Shown piece after piece: positions 53,782 through 64,000 of a stretch of DNA of 64,000 nucleotides (positions within the stretch are counted from its first letter, which is position 1; the number at the start of each line of letters is the position of its first letter). Both the position numbers and the translations under genes were made by a program. Source of the DNA: Semisulcospira habei (taxonomy: Eukaryota; Mollusca; Gastropoda; Semisulcospiridae); contig BTPG01000005.1 in the NCBI GenBank assembly GCA_036245525.1, forward strand, positions 210,909,552 through 210,973,551. Direction: 5' to 3'. The notes under the pieces are model-generated. The model searched no databases. It worked only from the letters and a program-made list of their open reading frames with translations, and was not told the DNA's origin.

Positions 53782-55768
53782 GCTGTCTACGAAGCACTGA
53801 AAGCAGTGTATGGCCCCAGGCACCTGGTACAAAGTCCCCTGCGAAGCGCGAATGGCCAGGCACTCCTCACAGATAATACCTCCATCTTGAACCGCTGGTC
53901 GGAATACTTTCAGAGCCTCTTCAGCGCTGAGCGCACTGTTCAAGAAGCAGTCATCCTACAAATCCCACACCTCCCAGTAAAGGTTGAATTGGACGAACCG
54001 CCCACCGCTGAAGAGACCCTCACAGCCATCCACCAGCTCAAGAGTGGCAAAGCAGCAGGCATTGATGGAATACCGCCAGAGATCTGGAAACATGGAGGCA
54101 CAGCACTGCACAACAAGCTCCATGACCTCTTTCTCTGCTGCTGGGAGGAAGGAACACTACCAAAAGATCTCCGTGATGCAGTCGTTATCACCCTGTACAA
54201 GAACAAAGGCGAGAAGTCTGACTGTTCCAACTATCGGGGAATTACCCTGCTGTCCATTGCTGGGAAAATCCTTGCAAGGCTGCTCCTGAATCGGCTGGTA
54301 CCTGCCATCGCTGAAGACCAACTCACAGAGGGCCAGTGTGGCTTCAGAGCAAACAGGAGCACCACCGATATGGTCTTTGTGCTGAGACAGCTACAGGAGA
54401 AGTGCCGCGAGCAGAACAAAGGGCTGTACGTAACATTTGTCGACCTAACAAAAGCGTTTGACACTGTGAGCAGGCAAGGCATGTGGCAGATCCTGGAGCG
54501 ACTTGGCTGTCCCCCAAAGTTCCTCAACATGATTGTCCAGCTACACGAGGACCAGCAAGGCCAGGTCAGACTCAACAATGACCTCTCAGAACCATTCCCT
54601 ATTCTCAACGGCGTAAAGCAGGGCTGCGTGCTGGCACCGACCCTCTTCACCATCTTTTTTAGCATGATGTTGAAGCAGGCCACAGTGGACCTCGATGATG
54701 ACGATGCAGTGTACATCAGGTATCGTCTCGATGGCAGCCTGTTCAACCTCAGACGACTGCAGGCCCACACGAAAACCCTAGACCAACTGATTCGTGAGCT
54801 GCTTTTTGCTGATGATGATGCCCTCGTTGCACACACAGAGAGAGCCCTGCAGCGCATCACGTCTTGCTTCGCAGATGCTGCCCAGCTCTTTGGACTAGAG
54901 GTCAGTCTGAAAAAGACAGAGGTCCTCCATCAGCCGGCACCCAAGACAGTGTATCGCCCTCCTCACATCACCATTGGCGAGTCTGAACTAAAGTCAGTGC
55001 ACCAGTTTACTTACCTTGGCTGCGTTATCACGTCGGACGCCAAGCTGGACAAGGAGCTTGACAGCAGGCTGGCAAAAGCGAACAGCGCTTTCGGGCGACT
55101 TTTCAAGCGGGTGTGGCACAATCAACAGCTGAAAACAGGCACCAAGATCAGCGTGTACAGAGCTGTGGTCCTCACCACCCTGCTGTATGGTTCCGAGTCA
55201 TGGGCCCTCTACCGCAGCCAACTACGACTCCTCTAACGCTTCCACCAGCGCTGCCTGCGTACCATCCTGGGCATTCACTGGAGTGACTATGTCACCAACG
55301 TCGAGGTCCTTGAACAGGCTGAAACTGTGAGCATCGAGGCTTTGCTGCTGCGGACACAGCTCCGCTGGGCGGGGCAACTCTCCAGGATGGAGGATCATCG
55401 CCTACCAAAGATCACCCTGTTCGGCGAGCTTGCTACTGGACACCGTGACAGAGGGGCACCAAAGAAGAGATACAAAGACTGTCTCAAGAAGTCACTTAGT
55501 GCCTGCCAAATCGACCACCACCAGTGGTCTTCGCTTGCTGCGGACCGTGACACCTGGCGCTCCACCATTTACAAGGCAGCTGTCTCCTTTGAGGACTCTC
55601 ACAGAGCTAGCCTTAAGGACAAGCGGCTCAGGAGAAAAAAACAGAGATGCCGCAGCTCAGAACCCTGGCCATACCTTCCCCTGCAGCCACTGCGGTCGAA
55701 CCTGCCTGTCTCGGATTGGCCTCCGCAGCCACGAACAAGCCTGCAGACGTCGTGGGCAACTCCTATAA
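53782..55768 (+). pseudogene. Non-LTR retrotransposon reverse transcriptase, broken
   Basis: Copies its RNA into the genome by target-primed reverse transcription. Continuous to a stop at 55234-55236, so the open part has about 484 codons. RT motifs are intact: VIPLYKN-like start (VVITLYKNKG), FRANRSTTD, YVTFVDLTKAFD (catalytic Asp), GVKQGCVLAP and LLFADDDALV (catalytic FADD). After the stop the same frame resumes (RTQLRWAGQLSRM, RGAPKKRYKDCLK) to about 55640, where the frame shifts by one. A C-terminal CCHH-type zinc knuckle (CSHCGRTC followed by GLRSHEQAC) reads in the new frame, ending at 55768. Family resembles the L1/jockey-like elements common in invertebrates; subfamily not assigned. 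Confidence 0.88.
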
Positions 55769-55801
55769 AATCTTCGTTCGCGAAGTCAAGCCAAGCCAGC
55801 C
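53782..55801 (+). mobile_element. 5'-truncated non-LTR retrotransposon
   Basis: 2.0 kb flanked by a 12-bp duplication TATTGTCCGAGT (53770-53781 and 55802-55813). It begins inside the ORF upstream of the reverse transcriptase; the endonuclease part is gone. No poly(A); the short 3' end after the last stop holds a CTTCGTTCGCGAAG palindrome. Confidence 0.88.
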
Positions 55802-55813
55802 TATTGTCCGAGT

Positions 55814-56080
55814 AGACTATTTACCACAACGTACGACATTCTCGGACAGGCAAAGTATACTTACACTGGTATGGTCTGTCCGCTACAGTGTCTGATTGGC
55901 TTGGCGGCATGACCTGTCACTTTTACTTTCGGACTGATGCAGTAATGTGTGTGACTGGTGGTGAATTACACGTCCACGTGATTCCTCTGGAACATTTCTT
56001 AACTCATTACATCCTTGAAGTTGTCAAGTTGTTCTTTTTTGTTGTTGTTGTTGTAAATAAATGTCCTTTGAGGTCTACAT
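55814..56080. other. No gene seen
   Basis: Ordinary DNA ending in a (TTG)n tract at about 56038-56053. Confidence 0.4.
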
Positions 56081-56084
56081 GAAA

Positions 56085-56340
56085 GTTCAGGAGACAGATC
56101 GACCATGATAGTTCAAGGGTGGTGTCAGAATAGCTTGGCGCCGATAGGCGCCAAGCTATTCTGACACCACCCTTGAACAATCATGGTCGACCCCAATTGC
56201 CGTTGTAGCATATCAGGGCTGCATGGGTTAAAATGACAATCAGCGAACGCATGAAAAGCGCGGGCTATTATGACACCACCCTTGAACTATCATGGTGGAT
56301 TCACATCCTGCCGTGCCATGTCAGCGCTTTATAGGTTAAC
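56085..56340. mobile_element. GGCGCC-type MITE plus a half-arm
   Basis: Stem at about 56098-56190, right end GGGCTGCATGGGTTAA at 56232. A degraded right arm follows to 56340. Confidence 0.6.
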
Positions 56341-57030
56341 ATGAAATGCATTCGGCGAATGCAAGGAAATTGCAAGTTGGCCTCAGTGTTGCGCGCAAGT
56401 GTATATCGCGATTCCGATATAACGCAGACAGGTCTCTCATCTCTGGTGAGTTGAAGCAAGTCAATGAGTCAACCGGAGTCTCTGATTTCCAGTAAATATC
56501 CGGTGAGCAAAAGGTCAGCTTGCAGACGTCGGCTCGGAGACCTTTGCCTATAGCGCTGCACGTCAACGTGATTCTTTAGAAACATTAGGTTTGCAAGATT
56601 TTCAGGGGTACAGGTCGCCGAATGCATAGAAAGATTGTACGGGGTATTGCGATGTTTTGTTTCCAACGAGCGACTCTCGAGAACGAGAACTGTCTGCGCC
56701 ATCCAAGCTAATCTGGCACTGCCCTTGAATTATCATGGTCGATCCATCTCCTGCAACTGGAGCGTAGTCGTTAGATGACGCCTCCACAATCTGGGAAATA
56801 CAGCAGTGGGACTGAATGACTGAATGAGTTCAATGCTTATGGTTCAAGTTGCTTCTCCGCAACTCAGTACTGGCATTTCTTCTCGTCATATTTTCGAGTG
56901 GAAATCTCTGTGGAGAGGAATAAGCAATATGTGCGCATGCGCGGGGTAGGAAAGAATCGTTATAATGCCTTCGTTTTCATTCGTTGTTAGGAGTCGTTCG
57001 CTTCAAACGCAACCTCACTATCATTTGTCC
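56341..57030. other. No gene; fragments of repeats
   Basis: A right half of a GGCGCC-type MITE at 56703-56830. TTCATTCGTTGTTAGGAGTC at about 56977 resembles TCGTTCGTTGTTGCGAGTC near 7035. Confidence 0.45.
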
Positions 57031-57039
57031 CGTGTAGGC

Positions 57040-57230
57040 ACGACTGACCAGCTTGACATCCGATGTGGGGTTCCTGCGTTATGGAATCCTCTGAGTGACG
57101 CGCAGCGCCAGACACAGAGTCAACTGCGTCACACAGCGACAGAGATAGAACAATCTCGGCTCCATTATGCCTGGCGCATTGTGGGGACATTGCAATGTGC
57201 ACTGTGGATGTGTCCCCACTGACGCGGCTC
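57040..57230 (+). repeat. Dispersed repeat with coding-like frame
   Basis: Shares TTGACATCCGATGTGGGGTT with 32490-32510. In the plus frame it reads IRCGVPALWNPLSDAQ, reminiscent of an LINE reverse transcriptase C-terminus. Not an intact gene. Confidence 0.4.
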
Positions 57231-57530
57231 TGACGTTACCAGCCTCTTTCGTCCATTCATACAAATGCCAGTCTAGAATAACCGCGCGCGATGCGGAAAC
57301 ATGCATAATTCAGAGAATTCATTCATTTATGCCGCGTGATGGCGTGTTATTGCCAACCTTACGGCTGATGTCGTAAGGTTCAAAATCACACACCCGCACA
57401 CGTGCAGTTTTTAATAAGAATAGCTGGAATTCCCTTACCGTCAGACAACCTTAATCAGTGCGTGCGCGGTGTTAACCACTGAGTGTGTATCAGGTCTCAT
57501 CGGGCTGCATTTCCCATACAACCATTAATT
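57231..57530. other. No gene seen
   Basis: Nothing recognisable except a short ACCTTACGG/CCGTAAGGT-type inverted pair near 57355-57380. Confidence 0.4.
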
Positions 57531-57534
57531 TTAT

Positions 57535-57850
57535 GAGATGAATCGACCGTGATAATTCAAGGGTAGTGCCAGATTAGCTTGTCGCCGACAAGCTAATCTG
57601 GCACTATCCTTGAATTATCATGGTCGATCCATCTCCTGCAAAATGCGTAGGGGCTAAATGGGTTAACCCCTTCACTGTTTCAGACCAAACCGAGCGGCGT
57701 AAAAGACGCGTACACCGAGCGGTATCATCAGTAGGAGTTAAGGGGATAAGCCTTAATAACTCATCGTTTAACTCATCGTTCAACTCATCGTTCAACTCAT
57801 CGTTCACTCCTACAGACCTTTCCAACGATAGAAAACTGATAACAACAACA
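57535..57850. mobile_element. GGCGCC-type MITE, then TTAACCCCTTCACTG element with a CATCGTTCAACT array
   Basis: Hairpin with shortened apex (CTTGTCGCCGACAAG) at 57545-57628, TTAACCCC at 57663, then four or so CATCGTT(C/T)AACT units at 57763-57808. Confidence 0.55.
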
Positions 57851-59210
57851 ATCGGCCCAGCTTTCGGTATACACTAAGCATCAAAACAACCTTGACTATC
57901 AATCCAGATCAATCAATCAAAACCTTGACTATGTTCTGCAGATCATATTTTTCTAATGCCTAAAGATTTTGAAATTCAGATGACACTAACCAAAGGCTTA
58001 CAGTTCATTTGTCTTTACGGTACTGCAAACTGCAGTTTTTCCTTAGTGTCTCCTGTACGTTACAACCCTGTGAGCGCGACAACCCCAAAATGAAAAGTTT
58101 CAATGTGAGAATTTGGTTGTGTGTTTTAAGTTGTATTTTGAGATTTTAAAAAAATCTCTGCTGTGGTCGGAAACAAACATGCATCTATCGTTTTCTCCCC
58201 CCCCCCCCTCCCCCCCGGCACCCAGCACCAACCTCCCCCCCTTCCCCCCTTTCCCCCACGGGTGCTTTTTGAAAAGTTGGGAAGTGTTACTTAACGACTA
58301 TGTACCAGCTGAAGGAGGTAGACTGATCATGATAATTCATGGGTAGTGCCAGATAAGCATATGTTCTTTCAATCTCCTGCTGTAGGGACACGGGGCTAAA
58401 TGGGTTAAGAACGATAGACGTGCGCACAAAACAACGTCAGTGTCTCAAATGAAAATGGTACCTTGCAACTTTTGATTTCGGGGGTGCCGCGTTCACAAGG
58501 TTGTAACGTACATGAAACTCAACGGGAAAGTATGCAGTTTGCTGCACTGTAAAGACAAATGTACGAGCGTTTTGTTGGTGCAAGCACAGTTTAAAAATCT
58601 TCAGTCATTCGAGAAATATCGTCTGCAACATTTTGTAACAGTTTCTTTTCATGAGTAGTAGTGTATCCTAGATGAGTTATTGCCAAAAAGACGTGAGACG
58701 GATGGATTGTTTCTAGCATCGATGTGGCTGTCTGAGCTCAAAGCACAAATCCTATTTTGTGTTGGGAGTGCCCTATCGTGTAATTCGATTGAGCTGCATG
58801 TAGCAAATGCTTGGCTCCTTAGAAGTTCGATTCCCGCTATCTGATGAATCGATCCTCAGGAGCCCTCGCAAACAACCTCCGGGCAGCTCCATTGTCGAGA
58901 GACAAGAAAAAGAATTGCTTCCCTGCTTGCTCACGTCACATAACATCGATTTGTAGTAAACTACTTCGTGAGAATGCCAATTCTTATTGGTCGGAAGGTA
59001 TCCAGAGGAATACACATTTCCGTTTACCCTTTCGTTGTCAGCAAACACAAAACCACGGAAAACCCAACGCCAGATCATGACCCCATCCAGCCAGGAAACG
59101 CTTAATATAAATGGGGTCAAACAACCGCCTCTGCACCCGCATAATTGTTTTAACCACGGCATTGCCTCGACAATTAACTTCATCTATCCAAGAAACGCGG
59201 CGGTAAAATA
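57851..59210. other. No gene seen
   Basis: C-rich run at 58198-58262 and a degenerate GGCGCC-type half at about 58290-58405. Otherwise unremarkable. Confidence 0.45.
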
Positions 59211-59214
59211 AAAA

Positions 59215-59580
59215 CCCAGCAAGAGACAAAGAACCTCATGAGCCCCCGCTTTGCGGGGGCTCATGAGGTTCTTTGCCTCTTGCATAGGCGCATGAGTCTC
59301 TTTGCCTCTTTTAGTCACGCGGGGTTTGGGCTTCCACGGCAGTAAGAGTTTACAGATTGACCGATTCTACAATGTTCGGCCGATGAAAGAAAACGATGTC
59401 TACGCCGGGTTTATGGGTGCCTATTCTTCTGTCTCGTTCCTCTGGGCCCTTCCTACTCTGAACACCCAGTAACCTCCTCCACACAAACAGCACGCATCTA
59501 AATGGAGTCAGCAAGAGGCATAGATCCTCATGAGCACCCGCAATTGCGGGGGCTCATGAGGATGTATGCCTCTTGCAGAT
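59215..59580. mobile_element. Two CATAGATCC-type hairpins
   Basis: AGAGACAAAGAACCTCATGA hairpin at 59219-59284 and AGAGGCATAGATCCTCATGA hairpin at about 59512-59576. The first stem has a compensating ATAG-to-AAAG change in both arms. Confidence 0.6.
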
Positions 59581-60340
59581 GTGCGCTGATCGCATTTCGA
59601 CGCCGGCCTCGTAATTTTATTCATTTTTTTTCAGTCAGGCAAAATGCTTTCTGTCATGAAATATGGATAAAGGGGAGAGAATCGGAAGGGCAGGGATGAA
59701 TAAATGGCTTCGCAGTGGGAGTTTGTAACAAGGAAATTTGAAGCGCCCATGCTGGCGCTTCATTGTGATACGCGAAACCTTTCGGCGGGGAATCCCAGAT
59801 CATGGACGATCTAGATAAAACACGACCCAGTAAGCAAAGACTCTATGGCCTACTGCTGCCGTTGTGGGCCCGAAGGCGTTTCGCGGCTGGAAGATGTGAT
59901 TGGACTGGGACCAGACGTGGTTCAAACGTATATCCAGAACACAAATGTGACTGCCAAGACGAGAGTCGAAGGCACTACCACATGAGCTAGCTGGCCACCT
60001 CCTAGTGTTTGGGGCTTAACGTCTTTCGTCCACGTACCACGAGAGAAAGAAACACTGAAGTTCAGAAAGATCAGTTACAACGTCACAAATCGTCAGTCTC
60101 GTATTCTAACGGCTATGATCTCTCGGATAAATATTCTCGTCGAAAGTTCACATCAGCAAGCTCGCAACGTGGTAAACTATAGCGCCCTGCTAAATGAATC
60201 AGTACAAGATTTAATTCTGTCAGGACTAATCAGATTTTGGATCTCATGCTGCCTGTTCTAATCCACCTCCCTTCTGCTCAAATAATCCTTAACGCCTTCC
60301 TTCACCGTTACCGGTCGCAGGTCATTTGTGAAATATTTGT
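59581..60340. other. No gene; possible minus-strand SINE remnant
   Basis: A minus-strand tRNA-like A box, TAGCTCATGTGGTAG, near 59980, with GACGAAAGACGTTAAGCCCC next to it. Too diverged to assign. Confidence 0.35.
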
Positions 60341-60343
60341 TAA

Positions 60344-60765
60344 GCCATTTAGCACCAACGCACTACAGCAGGAGATGGATCGACCATGATAATTCAAGGG
60401 CAGTGCCAGACGAGCTTGGCGCCTTAACCCTTAACATTCTGAATACACCAGTGTGTGAAACAAGTTTGACTAAAATAGTTCAAGGGTAGTGCCAGAATAG
60501 CTTGGCGCCTGTAGGCGCCAAGCAATTATGGCACCACCCTTGAACTGAAGCCATTGGTGTATATCCTTACCTGTAAGTACTATAATGTAGCTTGCATATG
60601 GCAGTGTGCAAATTTGAAGCTTTTGGCCTTTTGAAGCTATTGGTCTCAGCATGATGTGGGTTAAACGATGAGGGTTGATCCATCTCCTGCAACTGGCACA
60701 TAGTCGTTAGGTTACCCTCCAAAGCTTGGAAAATGCGGCTTGGGGCTAAATGGGTTAATTAAACA
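60344..60765. mobile_element. Interrupted and nested GGCGCC-type MITEs
   Basis: Half-arm at 60370-60425, a complete stem of the ACTAAAATAGTTCAAGGGTA type at about 60468-60548, then the other half-arm at 60665-60755. One copy appears to have inserted into another. Confidence 0.5.
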
Positions 60766-60811
60766 CAGAAATCCACAGCCTGCCCGAAGGACTACCACAC
60801 ACACTGGTGTC

Positions 60812-60882
60812 ACCAAGAGGCATAGATCCTCATGAGCCCCCGCAACTGCCGGGGGCTCATGAGGATCTATGTCTCTTGCAGT
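60812..60882. mobile_element. CATAGATCCTCATGAG-type hairpin
   Basis: AGAGGCATAGATCCTCATGA against its partner with CAACTG at the apex. Confidence 0.6.
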
Positions 60883-61439
60883 TGGATTCCGTTCAGTTTT
60901 TAAGCAGTGAATGGATAACCCTGCTTTCAACCGGTAACTTGAATAATACACTTCACGCAGAATATAACTGTCTGAACGGCTTACAGCAAATGTTTGTTTT
61001 CCAGCAAAAACCCACTGTAAGCGAGTGCAAACAGTTTTTTATTTAGAGTGTTGTTTTCCTGCAGTATACTTTCTCACTTCGAAAGAGTTTTATTACTGCC
61101 ACTTTTCAATATTGACATTTAAGCAATAGTGCCTTTCCCATTATGTCCAAATTCATTTTGTTCTCATCACTCGAGCTGTAAAAACCACTCGTCCGTATAA
61201 ATCCATAATCAGATGCAAACAAGTAGATTCACATGAGCCCAGACAATAACGGGAATCATGAAGATCTATGGTTCTTCCTGGTGCAACATTCCTCTGTGTT
61301 CTCAGGCCGGGGAGTCAGCAAAGCTGATGATGTTTATTTAGCGTGGAAAAGTGTCGTTTTCAAAACTTCATCTGTCAGCGTACTTGGTTTGACTCTGTGT
61401 TGCGTGTTGACCTGTTCACTGCCAAGAAAAACTGAACTC

Positions 61440-61520
61440 CATCCAACTGCAAGAGGTATACATCCTCATGAGCCCCCGAAGTTGCGGGGGCTCATGAGGA
61501 TCTGTACCTCTTGCTGAAAC
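61440..61520. mobile_element. CATAGATCCTCATGAG-type hairpin
   Basis: AAGAGGTATACATCCTCATG arm with a matching change in the other arm. A decayed copy lies at 61212-61275. Confidence 0.6.
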
Positions 61521-61719
61521 AACTTTGGACGGACGAGGATCTCGTAACGTTGAGTTAACCAAAGACTTTCAGAAACACAATTTGCATCCGATTGCAGCGA
61601 ATGGGTCAAGTCAACATATCGCCGATGACGCGTTGTGGCATGCCACTTCCTAGGTTGCATGCGGACACCAGCGATATTCAAACTAAGCATCTTCTTATTC
61701 AGTTTGCATGTACAATTTT

Positions 61720-61935
61720 TAACTGATTCTACCCCAGACACACCACAGCAAGATAAAGATCGACTATGATAGTTCAAGGGTGATGCCAGAATAGCTTGGC
61801 GCCTATGGGCGCCAAGCTATTCTGGCATCACCCTTGAACTATCATGGTCGATCTGTGTCCTGCACTGCAAAGCCGTCTTCAGAGGACAACGGCAAAATTT
61901 AAGGATTTCGGTGTTGGGGTAGATTGAGTTAAGTT
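61720..61935. mobile_element. GGCGCC-type MITE, CTACCCC subfamily
   Basis: TTTTTAACTGATTCTACCCC at the left, GGGGTAGATTGAGTTAA at the right, stem about 61758-61855. Confidence 0.7.
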
Positions 61936-61979
61936 CTCGCTTGATTCCAAATGTTTAGGTATCCACGTACATTTTCTTT

Positions 61980-62128
61980 TCCGTCGCTACGCATGCTCAG
62001 TTGATTACTGCGTCGCTACGCATGCTCAGTTGATTACTGCGTCGCTACGCATGCTCAGATGATTACTGCGTCGCTACGCATGCTCAGATGATTACTGCGT
62101 CGCTACGCATGCTCAGTTGATTACTGCG
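61980..62128. repeat. 29-bp tandem repeat, five units
   Basis: Unit GCGTCGCTACGCATGCTCAG plus TTGATTACT, with one T/A variant. Confidence 0.9.
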
Positions 62129-62254
62129 GATTTCCCCTTGGAACCTCTCTCTGCTGAGGCCCCGCAGGCCTCCAATTGGGCGTTAGTCTCGCAATCGCCA
62201 TTTTTATTCCCTCTCGACGTTTGGAGTTGCTTCTGAGCCAGAAAAATACGAACC

Positions 62255-62310
62255 CAGTGCGAAAAGGCCATCGGGCCGACTTCGGCCTGATGGCCTTTTG
62301 CCCGTTGGGA
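62255..62310. repeat. GGGCCGA palindrome
   Basis: AGGCCATCGGGCCGACTTCG against CGGCCTGATGGCCTTTTGC. Confidence 0.5.
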
Positions 62311-62565
62311 ACTAATCTGTCTTCGATCTTGACTAAGTCCGAGTAAAGAAAACGATGCTCATCACCATAGATACAGAGTATCCAGCAAAGTCTACCTGTT
62401 TGTTTGCTGGTTTGGCAGCTTGGACCTTCCGTCTTGAAGCTGTAAGGTTCAAATTACAGAACAGCAAACATTTGAAGTCAGTGAGGGCACGCTGCATAGG
62501 CTCCAGTGAGTTTTTGCCCCTTTCTTGGCGAGACTGCTCATATCATTGCTTTTTTTTTTTTTTTT

Positions 62566-62782
62566 TTTAACTGATTCTACCCCAGACACACCACAGGAAG
62601 ATAAGGGTCGACCATGATAGTTCAAGGGTGATGCCAGAATAGCTTGGCGCCTATGGGCGCCAAGCTATTCTGGCATCACCCTTGAACTATCATGGTCGAT
62701 CTGTGTCCTGCACTGAAATGCAGTCTTCAGAGGACAACGGCAAAATTTAAAGGATTTCGGTGTTGGGGTAGAATGAGTTAAC
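62566..62782. mobile_element. GGCGCC-type MITE, CTACCCC subfamily
   Basis: Preceded by a T tract (62549-62568). The shoulder and stem are nearly identical to the copy at 61720-61935. Confidence 0.7.
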
Positions 62783-62814
62783 GGAGAATGCAACTGGTGT
62801 TTGATGGGGGAGAT

Positions 62815-63065
62815 CCTAACCCCTTCGCTGTCAGTGATCACGCGTTGCGCGCCTGAACCACTACACATTAACCGACATGGACGTGGGGGGAAAAAAAATG
62901 TAAAAAGCACCAAAAGTATAAATAAGAATACAGGACTAACAAAAGACATATAAATCCTCATGAGCCCCCGGGACGGCGGTAAGTTAGTGCGACTGCGGGG
63001 GCTCATGAGGGTTTATGTCTCTTGCAGATGGTTGGCGTTCGCCTTGTCCCGGAAGATAAGGGGTT
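62815..63065. mobile_element. CATAGATCCTCATGAG-type MITE with longer arms
   Basis: TAACCCCTTCGCTGTCAGTG shoulder, ACATATAAATCCTCATGAGC arm, an apex insertion GACGGCGGTAAGTTAGTGC, and a GGAAGATAAGGGGTTC right end. Compare a similar apex insert at 27120-27140. Confidence 0.6.
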
Positions 63066-63524
63066 CAGAGGGATGATGTTTTTTTGTTCTTTTTTTGTTT
63101 TTTTTTGTCAGGGAGAATCAGCCTATCTGCTACAATTGTATCCCAGCCGCAGAAGACGCCCCTGGATTTCCAGCCTCCCTGATTGTCCCCCTTGATAGCA
63201 GCCTCCCCTGCTTGCCGTTGGGATAATAAGATTCAGGGCATTTACGTCTCTTAGGATGTTCAGACTGCGGAGAAAAGCACATTGAGTGCATATTTTGTTT
63301 CTGTATTTGTATTTGTTTGCGTGCTGCACCCCCCCACCCCACCCCCCGCTACCCCCACCCCCACTGCTATCTCTGTTTTACATCATAAATCTCCCAGAAT
63401 CCTACTTTTGAGGTAAGTCGCAGTAACGGCTATCAGTTTTTCATGTCTTATTGCCGCAAATGTTTTGACAGAACACGTGTAAAGGCTGGTGCTTCTCCGG
63501 TGTGAAACCAGATCAGGTTTAGCC

Positions 63525-63640
63525 CAATCACTGCCGAGAATAAACGGAATCTCACCCGACTGCAAGAGGCATCGATCCTCATGAGCCCCCGGCGCTGTCG
63601 CGGGGGCTCATGAGGATCTATGCCTCTTGCTGAAACCACT
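63525..63640. mobile_element. CATAGATCCTCATGAG-type hairpin
   Basis: AGAGGCATCGATCCTCATGA against CTCATGAGGATCTATGCC with a GGCGCTGTCGC apex. Confidence 0.6.
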
Positions 63641-64000
63641 TTATATACACGGTTTTTGGACGGTGGATTTACAATGACTTTAAGAAGATAACTAGCGTCG
63701 TGGTGGCGGTGAAGCCTTACTGGAAAATAAACACAGACCGTAGCCTCGTGAGGAATACATATACATGTGCCAGCTCACAAATCATAAGTGCCAGAAAAAA
63801 ATATAAACGCTGACAGGATAATCAGGCCCACATTTCTGAGGTATCTGGCTGGACAATGTAGCTCAGAAGCTCGTGCTAAAATGTCGAATCATCATTGCTG
63901 AACGGTTGTGCGTTCAAAGCCGGATTTAGTAGAATTCTTTGTTTAGGCCCTTCTGTACGTCTCGGCTTTGAATCGTCTGCTGCCTGATTTAAGTCGAGTG

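Noticed and set aside
58773..59183. 136-residue minus-strand ORF, overlapped by other frames
   Set aside because: No family resemblance and comparable ORFs on the opposite strand.
63850..63930. tRNA-like sequence near the right edge (TAGCTCAGAAGCTCGTGC)
   Set aside because: Boxes are degenerate and the arms do not pair well by eye; at most a SINE relic.

Overview
This window is animal (metazoan) genomic DNA, most likely from a mollusc or another lophotrochozoan. The evidence is one spliced gene with GT-AG introns, long CA/GA microsatellites, tRNA-derived SINEs, LINE fragments and dozens of short hairpin transposons, with no operon-like host genes. The species call is inference; the eukaryotic call is not.

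At the left (299-9791, + strand) lies a four-exon gene for a stathmin-family microtubule regulator. Its N-terminus starts Met-Gly-Cys, as in a lipid-anchored protein. The exons join in frame to a predicted 365-residue protein, and its introns carry hairpin MITEs, a (TTGA)n tract and a long 21-22 bp minisatellite. From about 9.8 to 35.6 kb the DNA is gene-poor: hairpin MITEs, microsatellites, two SINE families, an L2-like LINE tail, a PIF/Harbinger-like element with a Myb/MADF-like remnant, and one uncharacterised ORF (11203-12090) between two GA tracts.

The main feature is a 16.1-kb Maverick/Polinton element of the adintovirus type, 35593-51717. It is flanked by a 5-6 bp target duplication and bounded by about 475-bp terminal inverted repeats. 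It encodes a retroviral-type integrase, a protein-primed family B DNA polymerase (interrupted by an assembly gap), an A32/FtsK-like packaging ATPase, a double-jelly-roll major capsid protein, a penton-like minor capsid protein (with a one-base frame break), and eight proteins of unknown function, several with membrane segments or coiled coils. Together these form an integration, replication, packaging and virion-building kit, so the element is best seen as an integrated virus-like transposon. I could not find an adenain-like maturation protease. Each terminus is itself a 210-bp foldback. A repeat array at the inner edge of the right terminus contains about nine TGACCTTGA sites, the nuclear-receptor extended half-site in reverse complement.

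From 51.7 to 64 kb the host repeats resume: many hairpin MITEs, and a 5'-truncated non-LTR retrotransposon (53782-55801) with a 12-bp target duplication, one stop codon and one frameshift. At least four unrelated stem sequences among the hairpins share TTAA-containing ends, which suggests one transposition machinery moving several non-autonomous families.
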